A stretch of DNA of 64,000 nt from Rusavskia elegans (Eukaryota; Ascomycota; Lecanoromycetes; Teloschistales; Teloschistaceae): the NCBI GenBank assembly GCA_011316305.1, contig SAUG01000006.1, forward strand, positions 1-64,000, in the 5' to 3' direction. Positions 34,428 to 46,403 of the stretch are shown piece after piece. The stretch's first letter is position 1. Every line of letters begins with the position of its first letter. The translations under genes were made by a program, and so were the position numbers. Below the pieces are notes generated by a model, which worked only from the letters and a program-made list of their open reading frames with translations, ran no database searches and had not been told where the DNA came from.

Positions 34428-37400
34428 CTAGAAGCCTGACGGCATGTTTGACGCCCCAGGCTGCTGGAAACCTCTGCCGAACCCAGGGAACGGGCTTCCT
34501 TGTATTGGGCTGCCGATGTCTCCTGGTACTCCCCTCATGCTGAGGGATGGATTTCGTCCGGATTCGAACTTGACAAATGTACCGGCATCTCCTTGAGTTT
34601 CCGTGACGAAAGATCCACCGCCGTTTTGATTGTTGCCTTCGGTGTCACAGATGTCCAACATCTCCTGAAGTGAGATTGTACCTTCGCTCGCCGGCTTCAT
34701 CAAGTGAACCTGACGCAAGACTGCATCCACGGGGTGAAAGCCACTTCTATGACTGGATGGCTGGTTGGCCGTGAGCTTGTTACAAGCTTGACAAACGAGC
34801 AATCGAATAGTCACGGCTCGCGGGGCGTTCGACCGGTTGGAGCTGCCGATTATGCCAAAGCTGTTGTTACTTGGCCACCCAGGGCCTGGAGGTAGCTTAG
34901 TCGTGGTATCGTCTGGAAGAGCCAGGAGACTTACCTGGCGCATGCGTCCATTGGGGTGAGCCAGCCATCGGTGGAGCACCAAAAGGCATATGTGGCGTAC
35001 CCCAATGTGTTCCGTTTCCCCCTTGGTTGGCCCGTGGAAAATTTTCCATCTTGGTGGCTGCTGAAATTGATTAGGAGGAAGTCTACGAGTGTTTCAACGA
35101 GGACTTACCACCGATGGGATCTGGGAACATCGGGCTTGCGCCAAAGCCTTGCCGAAAAGGTCCTCCAGGGGCTACACTGCTTCGTCTGGGGTGGTTGCTG
35201 CCGGTCGACGTTAAGGGTACATCAGTATCGTCGAGCAGCGCACTACTACCAAGATGGTTCGCAAGATCATCAATCTCGGATCTCCCAGGTCGTTCTTTGT
35301 CGTTTTGTTGTTGTGGAGTGACACTTGAAGGGCGCTGGATCGGAGCTGGACGAGCAATAGGTTGAGTCGATGCCGGAATATTAGGTGTCTCAAAGACCGA
35401 TGCCTCATATGTGGTGGAGGTTTGCCTTGAATGTGTCCTCGAATGAGAAGGCATCGTGTCGCGAGAAAGCACGTACTGGGCATTGGTACCCGATTGACTC
35501 GTCAATGGCTGTCCCGGAGGACCTTGCGTCCCTGGCGGTAAATGTCTGAACCCATTAATTCCGGGAGGGAAGGGTAAACCGCCTGGAGGGGGCATGAAAT
35601 GCCGCTGCTGCGGGCTAGCGAGGGGAGTTTGATGTCCAAATGGGGGATCTTGATATGGCATTCGGTGGGTGGCGCCCGGTATCATGGGACCGAAATTGGA
35701 AGGATAACTGTTTCCACTCATGGCCGGCATGGGCGGTAAACCAGGTGGTTGAGGGATGACTGTTGTAGAGCTGCTGGGTGTATGAAACTGCGGGATATGA
35801 TGTGACTGCTGCGGCAGGGTTTGCGATGCCTTGCTTCCACTTGGTGTTGCGTTATTGTTCGGTCCACCAGGCGGACCTGGCGAAGTCGTCGAGCTGGAAG
35901 ACGGGGCTTTGGACGTCTTCGGGGACGATACGTGGGAGTCTTGGAATGATGGCTGTCTTGGGCGAAAGGGTGTGGGAGCTTTCGGAACTGCTGGTGTTGC
36001 GATTTGCAGGTGAGGTGAAGCATGACTACTGCGTGTTTGTGCAGGCGTTCTGGTAGGCTTCGGATTCGGGATCTCTGCCAACAAGGGTGTATGGGAGATA
36101 TTTGGCGGCTTCGCAGCTTGTTCTTGCTTCTTGACTTTCTCCTTGGAATCTCTTTCCGGCTTGACCCTCGCCTCTTGCCCACGTTTCTCAGCCGCCTCTC
36201 GTTCTTTCTTCTCGACGGCCGCCTTCTCCTTGGCTTCTCTCTCCTCACGCTCCTTCTTCCTGGCTTCCTCCTTCTTCTTTTTCTCCCGTTCCTTCTGCTC
36301 CCGTTGCTTACGCTCCTGCTCAGCTTGCTGCTCCCTCGCTTCTTGCAGGCGCTTCTGCTTTTCAGCCTCCTTGCGCTGTCGTTCTTCCTCTTGGGCCTTT
36401 TTCTCGGCTTCCTTCTTCTTCCGTTGATCTTCCTTTTTCTGCCGCTGCTCCTCCAGCTTTTTCTCCTCGATTGCACGGGCCGCTGCTTCGTCAGCAGCCT
36501 TCTTAGCTTCACGTTGTGCTTTCTCTTCGTCTTGCTTCATTTTCAATTGGCGCTTCTTGTCCTTTTTCTTCTGAGCTTCCTTGGCTTTCTTAGCTTCACG
36601 TTGAGTATCTTGGCGTGATTCTTCTTCAAGCTCTTCAATGAGCTTCTGCTGCCGCTCAGCAGCAACCTTTTCGCGGTAAGCGGTGAGGACCCGTTGTTCA
36701 AACATGCGTGCTGCGAAGATCTGAAACATCCTTCGCCCTTCTTCCATGCGTTGTTCTTCTGTCATGGTTTCCTGGCATTCGTTAGCCACAAGTATCATTT
36801 ACTTGAAGATGATTTACCATTTCGTCATCCTCGTAGTCCTCTTCGTCTCCACTTTCATAGCTGTCCTCATCATCTTCCTCATCATACGCGTCATCCTCTA
36901 AAGGCGGACCATGTGAATGCGGTTGTATGGCTGGATGTGATAGACCTGCTGCAGCCGCGTATTGTGCGTCTTCTTCTCGTTGCATACGGCGTTCCGCAAG
37001 TTGTTCCATCATCTCGATGAACTTCTTTCCGTCGTTTTTGAGCAGATCATCTGCAACAGTTAGAATGCCACCTGAAACATATCAGCGCCTTAGGTCAAGG
37101 ACTGTAGCTGGATCGGAGATGGCGCACCTTGGACAGTTAGACTGTTGCCGAAATTGAAGAAATCGGTAGTTTTTGGCTCAATGGGCTCCTCCTCTGGTTC
37201 ATCATCGCTGAACTCCTCGTCTTCATCTTCTTCACTGTATTCCTCGTCATCCATTTCTTCCTCGTCATGGGAGACTTCTTGAATGCGGCCTCTGGACGCT
37301 CTTTGTTGAAGAGGTGGAGGCACATTTCTATTAGGAGAAAAACGTGACATAGGATGGTGCAGTCCTGCGGTAGGCATAATAGGCGTCCCATCAACAAGGC

Positions 37401-38382
37401 TGATTTGCTGGTGGTTGGCATACTGCTCGAGCTCTTCGTAGTAGGCATCGTATAGTACCTCAAGCTCTTCTTCTATGGCTGTACGTTTCCGACCGCAGAC
37501 GGTACAACTGCAGGAGTGTTTCTGTTGCTCCTTCATCTTTTTGAGTACAGCCTCTTTTTCCACCTTGACAAGCGACCGTCGATCCTCTTCTCCAAGGGAC
37601 AACCAGAACTCCTTGATTCTCTCCCTCTCCTCGGCGGTGGAAGTATTCCATATGCGATCTTTCGAAATGTGAGGTGCAGATCCAGCGCCTGACGTTTGAG
37701 GGGGCGGTGGAGGAGGTGGAGGTGGGTGATAATGGTAGCCTTCTCGATTAACAAACGCTTGACTCGCCATTTCATTTTTCCCTTTGGTTTTCTTCTTGGA
37801 CTTCCGGCCTGCAGACTGCTGCGGTACTGGAGGATGCGGCAGGAACCCATTCGGAGTGGCACCGAACGATCTTTCGTACAAATGACCGTCATCGTCCGTG
37901 TAGTAGAGATCCTCACCTTCGGCGGGTTCGTACTGGTCTGCATCGTCGTATTCCGATCCTCCGTAGTCAAAGCCATTGAGTGCCGCTGGGGGCTCAGCAA
38001 GACCATAAGCAAATTGTTGATATGCACCATTTGCTGCTGGTTGCGTCGCTCGGGGTGCAGCAGACGACTTCTCTTCTGCCGCAATCCGAGCAGCCTGTTT
38101 TTCCCGTCTCTTTTGCTTCTTACGGTTGACGCTCCGTGCTACAATTGATGGGGGACTTCCGGAGCCACCGTTGACGATCTGCTTTCCAACATTGGTCACT
38201 TGGGAAGTAGAGGAAGAGGATCTGTTGTGATTGGACTGATCTAGCTGAGCGTAAGGATTGTTTGATGGTTGCGTGCTGGGATCGGGTCCCTGGTTCAGTC
38301 CATTATTGCTCGTGGAGTTGATAGGTGTCGATTTTGCAGTATTCTTTGACCCTCCAGGCCGAGGACGTGCGTTCGACGGCAT
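34428..38382 (-). CDS. nst1: Nst1 stress-response protein
   Basis: Nst1 family; the yeast protein affects salt tolerance and associates with splicing and P-body factors. Five exons: 37128-38382, 36818-37071, 35109-36771, 34935-35060 and 34428-34885, totalling 1251 residues. All introns are 46-56 nt and in phase (37072-37127, 36772-36817, 35061-35108, 34886-34934). The N-terminal quarter carries the conserved [19 protein letters not shown]. It is followed by [20 protein letters not shown] and a Cys-containing patch ([11 protein letters not shown]). Two acidic tracts lie in exons 1 and 2. Residues about 525-750 form a very long Lys/Glu/Arg/Gln coiled coil. The rest is Pro-rich and disordered, until a conserved region near the end ([15 protein letters not shown]). 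The gene is intact and diverges from rho1. Confidence 0.9.
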
Positions 38383-39031
38383 TGTTGTTGAGTGGGATCG
38401 AGAGATCGAGAAATTATCTTGAAAATCTCAAGGTCTTGCTTTCAAGGGTCCCCACTTTGTGGTATACCATGCCCAATGCTCCTCCCACTTGTCTTCGGAT
38501 GTGTTGTTACTTCGTTTATACGATAGCTCAACCTTGCTACTGGCAGGCTCTCTGGGCTGAGACTGTAAGAGTGTGATGTTTTGCTGTGTCGCGGTGATGC
38601 TATTTTCTTAAAGATATTGAGGTTCTAATGCTGTTGAATAACCCGCGGTACTCGTAGGGCTGACGGCTGCTTTTAACCTGCGCTGCCACCAACATCACCT
38701 ATTCAACCCGCTAACTTGTACAGAACGTCGGTTTCTGTTACCCGTCGAAGCCTCCAAAGCTATCCTCGGGCAGATTCGCACCATCAGAATATCCTCTACC
38801 GTAAGAGTGAGAATCACGGACCAATCAGCGGCTGCCTCAATCCCGGTAATGACTCCGAGCTCGGTCAGAAGCTGTCGAATAGTTTGACACAACCTATCAC
38901 TCGACAGAGCCGGAAGGTTCTTTGCTATCTCTATTCCCTCAACATCTCTTCAACCTGCCCGTCGAAACACCGTAGCCTTCGCACGCAGTGAATCCGTTAA
39001 CGGAATTCATACCCCTCAGACATCAAGCAGA
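38383..39031. promoter_or_regulatory. Divergent promoter region, nst1 / rho1
   Basis: 649 bp between the start codons of two divergent genes; it must hold both promoters and 5' UTRs. No open frame with a domain is seen. No specific motif is claimed. Confidence 0.45.
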
Positions 39032-40047
39032 ATGTCACAACAACAAGGACAGAACGTCATGCGAAGGTACGTTCGGAGTCGTCCAGGAAGGACAAAATTG
39101 GGCTATTGGCTTCGTGTGGACGGAAATTCGGAGGCAAGACATTATGGTACTCTTTCAAGCACAGCTCGTAGAGTTTCTTTGCTAAGAGGAACTCTGGAGA
39201 ACTTTGGAGATGGAATGCCGTCTACGAGAAATCGCAATTGATCACCTACCCTATCAAGGTGAAAGCCAAACCATGGGGCTAACATCAATCTGGTCGTAGG
39301 AAACTCGTCATCATTGGCGACGGGGCTTGCGGTAAAACAAGTCTCTTGAGTGTGTTTACCCTGGGCTACTTTCCTACAGTAAGATTTTCAAAGATTGTGG
39401 CGGATGCGCAGTGACTGACCGTATCTAGCATTATGTACGCCTCTCCGGTCCACGGCTAGCGGCTTTCAGCGACCCAAAAACTGACATCATAGCAATCCGT
39501 GTAGGTACCTACCGTATTCGAGAACTACGTGACCGACTGCAGAGTCGATGGCAAGTCTGTGCAACTAGCGTTGTGGGATACGGCGGGTCAAGAAGACTAC
39601 GAACGATTACGACCTCTTGCATATTCAAAAGCACATGTTATATTGATTGGCTTCTCCGTTGATACGCCGGACTCACTAGACAATGTTAAGCACAAGGTAA
39701 GATCAAAGCAAGCATGACTTGCTACGAGCCCGCCCACTCTACTGATTCCTTGACAGTGGGTGGAAGAAGCGAACGAACGTTGCCCTGGTGTACCCATCCT
39801 CCTTGTCGGACTCAAGAAAGACCTCCGAGAAGACCCGCTCGCCCAGGACGAGATGAGAAAGAAATCGATGCACTTCACAACAGACAACGAAGGGAGCACC
39901 GCGGCGCGCGAGATTGGAGCACGGAAATATCTGGAATGTTCCTCCTTGACGGGCGAAGGCGTGGACGACGTGTTCGAAGCAGCTACCAGGGCGGCCTTGT
40001 TGACGTTCGAGAAAGGCGAACGGGGCGGTTGCTGTGTCATTCTGTAA
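39032..40047 (+). CDS. rho1: Rho1 GTPase
   Basis: Small GTPase that activates beta-1,3-glucan synthase and protein kinase C in cell-wall signalling. Exons: 39032-39066, 39300-39378, a 6-nt exon 39429-39434, 39505-39696 and 39757-40047, giving 200 residues. The P-loop is GDGACGKTS; switch I is [13 protein letters not shown], with H and Y encoded solely by the 6-nt exon; switch II is [14 protein letters not shown]; the base motif is GLKKDL and the last G motif ECSSL (more often ECSAR). The C-terminus CCVIL is a CaaX box ending in Leu, predicting geranylgeranylation and membrane attachment. Intron donors and acceptors are canonical. Skipping the microexon would keep the frame but delete two switch I residues. 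Confidence 0.93.
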
Positions 40048-40455
40048 TATCACGAAAGGGTATCACAAGCCATGGGCTGTTTATGAATAAGGGTCTCCGG
40101 GTGATTTGGATGCTGGTCGCTTTGCATTGCCGGTGTTCTTTGCGGTGCGGCGTTGGGTTCTTTGATGTGTATGATCATGGAGGAGCTTGTACAAAAAGCG
40201 ATAGACCTGCTAATAGTCGATTGTCCACGACAACCCGAAGCTATATCAGAGTCCGAGAAGCCGATGTATCGATTTCAGATGGTCAATTCGCGCGATTGAG
40301 CATTAGATGTGGTGAATTCGTCGTGCCGAATGCTGTAAATCGCTTGGTGTATCATCGTCGTGTTTTCCGATCGAACCAGTCTGCCGTTCTTCACTCAAAT
40401 TTTCGCACGCTCTTCGGCCTTTCTCTGACAATGCATCCACCCTCAACCCCAGCAA
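40048..40455. other. Convergent spacer rho1 / mL40
   Basis: 408 bases between convergent stop codons; presumed 3' UTRs. No other feature seen. Confidence 0.4.
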
Positions 40456-41056
40456 CTACCTCGTCCACCCATGATCCCAACCTCCTCTTGGCGGTCCATC
40501 CACCTGAGCCTTCGCATACTCAATCGGTACACCCCCGTTCCCCACAATATCTCCTTCCATCTTCAGTCCCCCAAACAAGCCCTTCCTTGTTGTAGCCTGC
40601 CGATACAGTCTCCCACCATCATCTAGCCCCACCCTCAGTTCCTCGCATGCGGCCCGCATGGCATTGTATTGTCGTTCCAATTCCAATTGCTGGAGGCGAC
40701 GTTGCGTGTGGAGGTGGAGTTGGGCGGCGCGGTGGATGGTCCAGTGGCGGAGGGCGCGGAGGCGGGAGAAGCGGAGAGGACGAGGGGTGGCCGGGTGGTT
40801 AAGGTGGTAGCGGATGAGGGCTAGAAGGATAGGGTCAGAGTATTTGATAAATGGAAGGCGTGAGTAATGCAGTACTTATTCGTTTGTCGACTTTGTTTCG
40901 CAGGTCTTTGCGGGCGAGGAAGGTAGAGGAAGTGCTGAAGGGGGCTTTGCTGGGAAAGGACTTTGAAAGATGTGAAGCGGCGGGAAGGATTGGGTGAGCT
41001 CGTAATGGTATTTGGAAGACTGACGCCAGGGAGATGAGGGCAGGGGAGAGCTTCAT
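40456..41056 (-). CDS. Mitochondrial large-subunit ribosomal protein mL40 (MRPL28-like)
   Basis: Component of the fungal mitochondrial large ribosomal subunit. Exon 1 is 40876-41056, the intron 40821-40875 (GTACTG...TTCTAG) and exon 2 40456-40820, giving 181 residues. The N-terminus is a typical mitochondrial presequence: positively charged, Ser/Ala-rich, without acidic residues until KDLRNKVDKR. The conserved body starts RITLIRYHLNHPATPRPLRF and continues RALRHWTIHRAAQL, then LERQYNAMRAACEELR and the C-terminal VPIEYAKAQVDGPPRGGW. The join at RI|TLIRYH fits the family exactly. Assignment to mL40 rests on the LRFSR...LRHWTIHRA motif from memory of the family. Confidence 0.82.
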
Positions 41057-41959
41057 GGTGATGTTTGTTGTGGTCGTGGATACCTTACTATAGAGAAAAC
41101 TCCTGCAGAGGTACTACAGGCGATCCCTCCGACGATTTGTTCAGACGACCCTGCGCTAGCGTTTTTAGTAAGCCCGCTCTCCGGCACTCAGAATTTGTAA
41201 GGCAGTGCCCACATCCTTTGCCTAGAATGCGGAATGGCATTTATCAGACTCTAAGCAAATCTTCAGAAACGGACCCCTCCATCTGGCCTCTGATTGCAGC
41301 TTTGTCGTGGCGTCTACTGTGCTAGTAGGCATGCGGAACACCGATCGGTGTGTCCTGCCTGAGGTATGGTACTCCATCCAACCCGCAACATGCATTTGCA
41401 GACTCCGTCGCTTTATCTCTGCAAGCATGATCCAATTGACTTTCAGCCTTCCAAAGCGGCCAAAAACTATGACATGCATATGAATGCATATGTCCTGTCC
41501 AAGCTTCGAGACTTGATGAGTCGCCTGAAACTTTCGACTGGGCCACGCGGATGTTCCTCCCCTAGGAACGATCATAGCAATATTCTCCCCGGATGAGTTG
41601 CTCTTGGAATATTGAAGGATGAAGTCACACGAGACGAACGGGACACTTTGTCCTGGCCACATGAAGATCCAACCACCAACGCTAGCAGTTCCGAGTCGCA
41701 TCTCGAACTCCATCCGTTTGATTGGTTGTCTACATGGCGAGACACTTAGATGAATGCGGGGAATGACGAACATCCCTGCAAAGGCACCTCTGCTACCTCG
41801 ATGACGTTCAGCAAGCTGCGACTCTAACGGCCCGTTTGCTCACGATGATCGGTCCTTACAGAATGCATATAGCCTGCCGCGCCGGCGGTCGCTCAAGGGA
41901 GCACATCCGCCGTCAGTCGCCAATTCAGCTGGTCACTGGTATACCTCACCATCTCAACA
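41057..41959. other. Intergenic region, no supported gene
   Basis: 900 bases upstream of the sugar transporter. A 183-codon open frame on the minus strand (41222-41773) has no recognisable domain and I do not call it. A 14-bp perfect palindrome (ACACCGATCGGTGT, 41338-41351) is the only structure noted. Confidence 0.4.
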
Positions 41960-43970
41960 ATGGCGCCTTACTTCGGGTTGACAGGAGGCTGGCTCACTTT
42001 CTGGGTTGGTGATGGACCACTCGTTGACTAACAACACGCCTAATGAGTATGGTCAATAGGTATCTGTCGCTTGTTCGACCGACATGATGTTGTTTGGTTA
42101 TGATCAAGGCGTTTTCGGTAAGCTTTTAAAACACTCGCTGTCGTAAATGTGAATGAAAGAGGACCGACGTTGACCAATTGACTAGGTGGTGTTGTCGTTA
42201 CCGAGGACTACCTGATTACATTGGACCTGCAAGGCCCCTCGCGTACCAAGTTGCTCGGCACAGTCACCGCCATTTACGACGTTGGCTGCTTCTTCGGTGC
42301 TATTGCTGCTTTCTCCCTGGGTGAGATGCTCGGCAGGAAAAAAACTATTCTGCTAGGCACCAGCATCATGTCTATTGGTGCTATTCTTCAAATCACCGCT
42401 TTCGGTGTTCCCCAGATGATCGTCGGCCGAATCGTCGCGGGCATTGGAAACGGTCTCAATACGGCTACAGCACCAGTCTGGCAGGCTGAAACTTCGAAAG
42501 CCGCATGGAGAGGGAAGTTGGTCGTGATCGAAATGATCCTCAACATTGCCGGCTTCAGCTTGAGTAATTGGGTCACCTATGGCTTCTCTTTCGTCGGTGG
42601 TCCTGTCAGCTGGAGAATGCCTCTGGTCCTTCAATTCATTTTCATCTTCGTCCTGTTCGCAACTACACCCTGGCTGCCAGAAAGCCCCCGGTAGGTTGCC
42701 CTTGGTAATTTTATAGAGTACAAACAACTGATCGAACCAGATGGCTCATCGCCCATGGCCGGATTGAGGAGGCAGAGAAAATCATCGCAGACCTGGAAGC
42801 TACGACCATTGATGATCCTTGGGTCGTGACAGAAAGCAAAGGTATATCATCCGCTCTCTACAGGCTCAATCGTCTCCTTATGAGCACATTATACTAATGT
42901 GAGAAAAGAGATTCAATGGGCTGCTGACTTCGAACGCGAGAATGGGATGAGTTGGACGGATCTTCTCAAAGGAAAAACCGGGGCCGGCAACACCTGTACC
43001 ATAAGACGATTACTCCTAGGTGCTGGAACACAAGCAATGCAGCAGTTGGCCGGTATGAATTACCCGGCGTCAATATAATACCAAGACTGCTAACAGATGG
43101 CATAGGCATCAACGTGACTAGTTATTACCTACCGACTGTACTCGTGGAAAGCGTCAAGCTCGAAAATAGCTTGGCTCGTCTTCTAGCCGCCTGCAACAGT
43201 GTATCGTACCTCCTGTTTTCCCTCATCGGTATCCCCAACGTCGAACGATGGGGCCGTCGGAAAATGATGATGTACGCAGCAGGTACGTTGAACTCACCTT
43301 CCCCCCCCCCCGGAAAATCCCAGCCCGCTTTTTCTGTTTCCCTCTCATTTCTAGGACTAATTCTGAGAATCAAGCCGGCCAATGTTTCTGCTACCTCATG
43401 ATCACGATCCTCATCCGCTACAGCGAAATCCTCGAGGAAAACGCTGCCACAAAAGTCGCCTCGGCGTCAATCGCCTTCTTCTTCCTCTACTACGTCTTCT
43501 TCGGCATCGGCTGGCAAGGCGTCCCCTGGCTCTATCCCACCGAAATCAACTCCCTCGCCTACCGCACCAAAGGGGCGGCCCTCGGCACCGCCACGAACTG
43601 GGCCTTCAACTTCATGGTCGTCGAAATCACACCCATAGGCATCCAATCCCTGCAATGGAAATTCTACATCATCTGGACCATCTTCAACGCTTCGTTCGTA
43701 CCCATCGTCTATCTTTTCTACCCAGAAACGGCCGACCGCACGCTCGAGGATATCGATCGACTGTTTCGGGATGATGCGCGCATCTTTGTGTTCAGGGATA
43801 AGGATGCCATCAGTGAGAAGAGGCCGTTGAAGTATGTGGAACATTATGAGAATGAGGTGAGGAGGAATAGTAGCGTTATCAGTGCCAATCCCGAGGCAAT
43901 GAAGAAGAGGTTGGCGAGTGTAGCCAAGGCGAATGAGGAGGAGGGATGGGGGCATGAAGAGAAAGTTTGA
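41960..43970 (+). CDS. MFS sugar transporter
   Basis: Plasma-membrane sugar porter of 526 residues in seven exons: 41960-42004, 42060-42117, 42186-42690, 42741-42841, 42909-43052, 43106-43282 and 43375-43970. The first donor (GTTGGT) is the weakest; the others are canonical and all phases agree. Signatures: CSTDMMLFGYDQGVFGGVVV in TM1, GEMLGRKKT in loop 2-3, PVWQAETSKAAWRG, PWLPESPRWLIAHG, QAMQQLAGINVTSYYLP in TM7, ERWGRRKMM in loop 8-9, and YPETADRTLEDIDRLF after TM12. The membrane ends suggest twelve helices with cytoplasmic termini. The tail carries a Lys/Glu-rich stretch. Intron 6 (92 nt) contains a run of 11 cytosines at 43301-43311. The specific sugar is unknown. Confidence 0.9.
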
Positions 43971-44678
43971 CGACGAAGACGAAAGCATTGCATGGATGTC
44001 ATATGCAGTGAGAGTATGTGGTTGGTTTCCGGACGCCATCCGAGTACGTTATTATCATGATCCCGAGGTATCCAATACACACGACTTGAGTTTCGAGGTC
44101 ACACGTTGTCGGTCACAACAACATACTAGCATGAAATCACCAACTTCATATAATCGACATCTTTCTCACCCCCAGTAATGGGAATAGTAGTCTCGAAGCT
44201 TTCTCAGCAACATGAATCACTCACTCCATATCGGTTCTTTCATCGACGCAATTCAGTCGATCTTCGCTGTCCGCTCCCGTCGACGAATACCATCTCAAAC
44301 CAATCCCACCATCCCATTTTTCCAACCCACCCCATCCCTCCCATCCCATCACCCTCTCTCTCTCACACACAAAAAAAACATTAACACCATCTCAAAATTC
44401 GAATCCACACATCGACAGCATGATCAGAAACATTAGCACGATAAGCCGAGTAAAGGGCATGAAGCCGTTATTTATATCTGTATTTTGAGGAGTGAAATAG
44501 GGATATTGATTGGGAGCAGGGCAAATGGTTGTAGTGTCAGGAATGGGCTTTATTGGATGCTGCTATGCGAGAGAGGTTTGCAAGTTGCGATGAAACAAGC
44601 AATATCGTAGCCTGATGATATAAATATTATGTATCGCGTGTCCAAGATCTGACACGAAGAGTAATAATACTCAGTCCC
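43971..44678. other. Convergent intergenic region with low-complexity tract
   Basis: About 700 bases between the transporter and the decayed secreted-protein gene. Around 44320-44390 lies a pyrimidine-rich simple tract (CCATCC, CTCTCTCT, CACACA, A8). No gene seen. Confidence 0.45.
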
Positions 44679-46403
44679 CTAACCACCTTCTTCCCCCTTC
44701 ATCAGCCGCCTTCCCCGCTCCCCTTCAACACTCAATACCCCCGGATCCACCTCACACAAAACCTTCGGACTCATGAAATTCTCTATATTCGCCGCCTTGA
44801 TGAACTCCCTCGTCGTCTGCAGATCGCCCGTGCAAACCGGCCCGCACCAATTAGGTCTTGCATCATGGTCATGACCCTGCAAAATATACTGCTCACGTTC
44901 CATATCCGAAGACGTGGCCCATCCGACATCGCAGACGGGGAGGGTGAAGACGCCTTCCCAGGAGGCACCCTTGGAGCCCGGGTTAGCCCAGCCGTTGGTG
45001 AGGGCGTCTTGGGCGCGGGAAGAAGCGGTGGCGGCGTTGTAGGAGAAGCGGGCGACGTTGTAGGAGTCTAGGGAGGAGCTGATGATGTCCTATTTTTGTT
45101 AGAATGAGAAGGAAGGGGGGTAAAAGATCGATAGGGGGTTGGGTATACCTGCACAGTGACGCCAGCGTACAAAGCTGTTCGGACCCCGGTGGTGCGGCTG
45201 TCCATCCCCATTGATGGGCTGTGGTGGAAACAACATCGTTCTCTTGCCAATAGTAAAGATACCAAGCTTTGCCGTCCATGCAGACGCTTTGGTCTTGAGG
45301 TCCGTTGCCGATAATACCCTCTGCGTCGCCGCAAGCGCCACCACCCAGGACGCAAATCTTTTGAGTCCGGTAGAGCTGATTGACTGCTTGGCCGATCAAG
45401 AAAGCGTTCATGGTGTCGATGAGTTTGACCTTGTCGACACCGCCGAAGTCGAAGAACAGGCCGCCTTTGAGATAGGTGCGGATGTCTCCGGTATCTTGGA
45501 AGGAGTCGCCATGCATGAGGATGTTATTGGCTGATGTGAACCCTTCATCGCTCCTGAAACAATCGTTCCTAAATTTCCGCCGAGATCGGCGGATTTCTGG
45601 AATGTATTATCTTGGCCATATGTTTGTTGGTTAGTGTAAGTCAATTAGGCCGATGTTCCCGATTTGCTAGACGTGGAGGGTGTATCATGGATATGTGAGG
45701 TGGCAAGGACCCACTGTTGACCGATATAAGGGGTCGCCACTCCTGCAGCGCCTGTAAACAACGCAGCAAGACTACCACTTGCTGCTGCGACGTCAGCTCC
45801 TCCTAAGCCACCAAATGCAGCCCCAATACCAATGACACTGGTGAGAGCATTCAGAACCTCCCTGAGTTCCGTGACGCTTTTGACATCCTTGTACCGGTAG
45901 AAGGTCGTCGCCCATGAGTCTTTACTCAGAGCTGCGCCAATCGAGGTTACCTGGAAGGATTGGCCCAGACCTGTGAAGAATGAATGTAGCCTGTTAACGG
46001 ATTCGATGGTGTAGTAGGCTTGTCGTGTATCATTCCCCTTGTCGTTCAGAACTCGATCCTCACACGGGTTGACGTCACAAGCGCTGCTCGATCCATCATC
46101 GCGGCAAGACCAGTCTGGGTTACCCATGGCCCAATCGCCGAAAGCTCCGGCAAAGCCTTTGCTGTTGGCGGACATGGAGGCTGTATGATTGCTCACCCAT
46201 CTTTTGAGCCAGCCATCCATATCATTGGCATCTCAGTCGGAAGCCTTTTGGCCATAGAAGGGCTGAGACTGACCCGCATCTTTTCTGGCCACTGCGAGCC
46301 GGACGAGGAGGTTTTCTCCTTGCTTGTAATTCGAGGGACAGTGGAGAAGCAAGACACATCGAAAAATTAAGGCGACAACAGCAAGAGAGAGATTGATTCG
46401 CAT
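44679..46403 (-). pseudogene. DUF7872-like secreted-protein gene with a nonsense codon and two frameshifts
   Basis: Matches the architecture of fungal secreted proteins of the DUF7872 type: signal peptide, MDGWLKRWV...GDWAMGNPDW region, hydrophobic Gly/Ala-rich stretch, then GGLFFDFGGVDKVKLIDTMN, FLIGQAVNQLYR and a C-terminal YNVARFSYNAA...QDALTNGWANPG. The start at 46403 (MRINLSLAVVALIFRCVLLL) is a plausible signal sequence. An in-frame TGA lies at 46233-46235, unless a poorly supported intron removes it. The frame must shift by one base near 45540-45544 (MK|G to SANNILMHGD) and again near 45168-45175 (SEQL to YAGVTVQDII). An intron at 45090-45148 is sound; another lies about 45625-45710. 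Several independent lesions make a pseudogene more likely than a wrong model. Confidence 0.6.

Noticed and set aside
34551..34575. B-box-like GGATTCGAAC
   Set aside because: It lies inside the last exon of nst1, without an A box or tRNA fold.
35718..36512. 264-codon Arg/Lys-rich frame overlapping nst1
   Set aside because: It is the shifted-frame shadow of the nst1 coiled-coil repeat; the Nst1 frame has conserved motifs and in-phase introns.
41222..41773. 183-codon minus-strand frame between mL40 and the transporter
   Set aside because: No recognisable motif, signal peptide or splice continuity; length alone is not enough.
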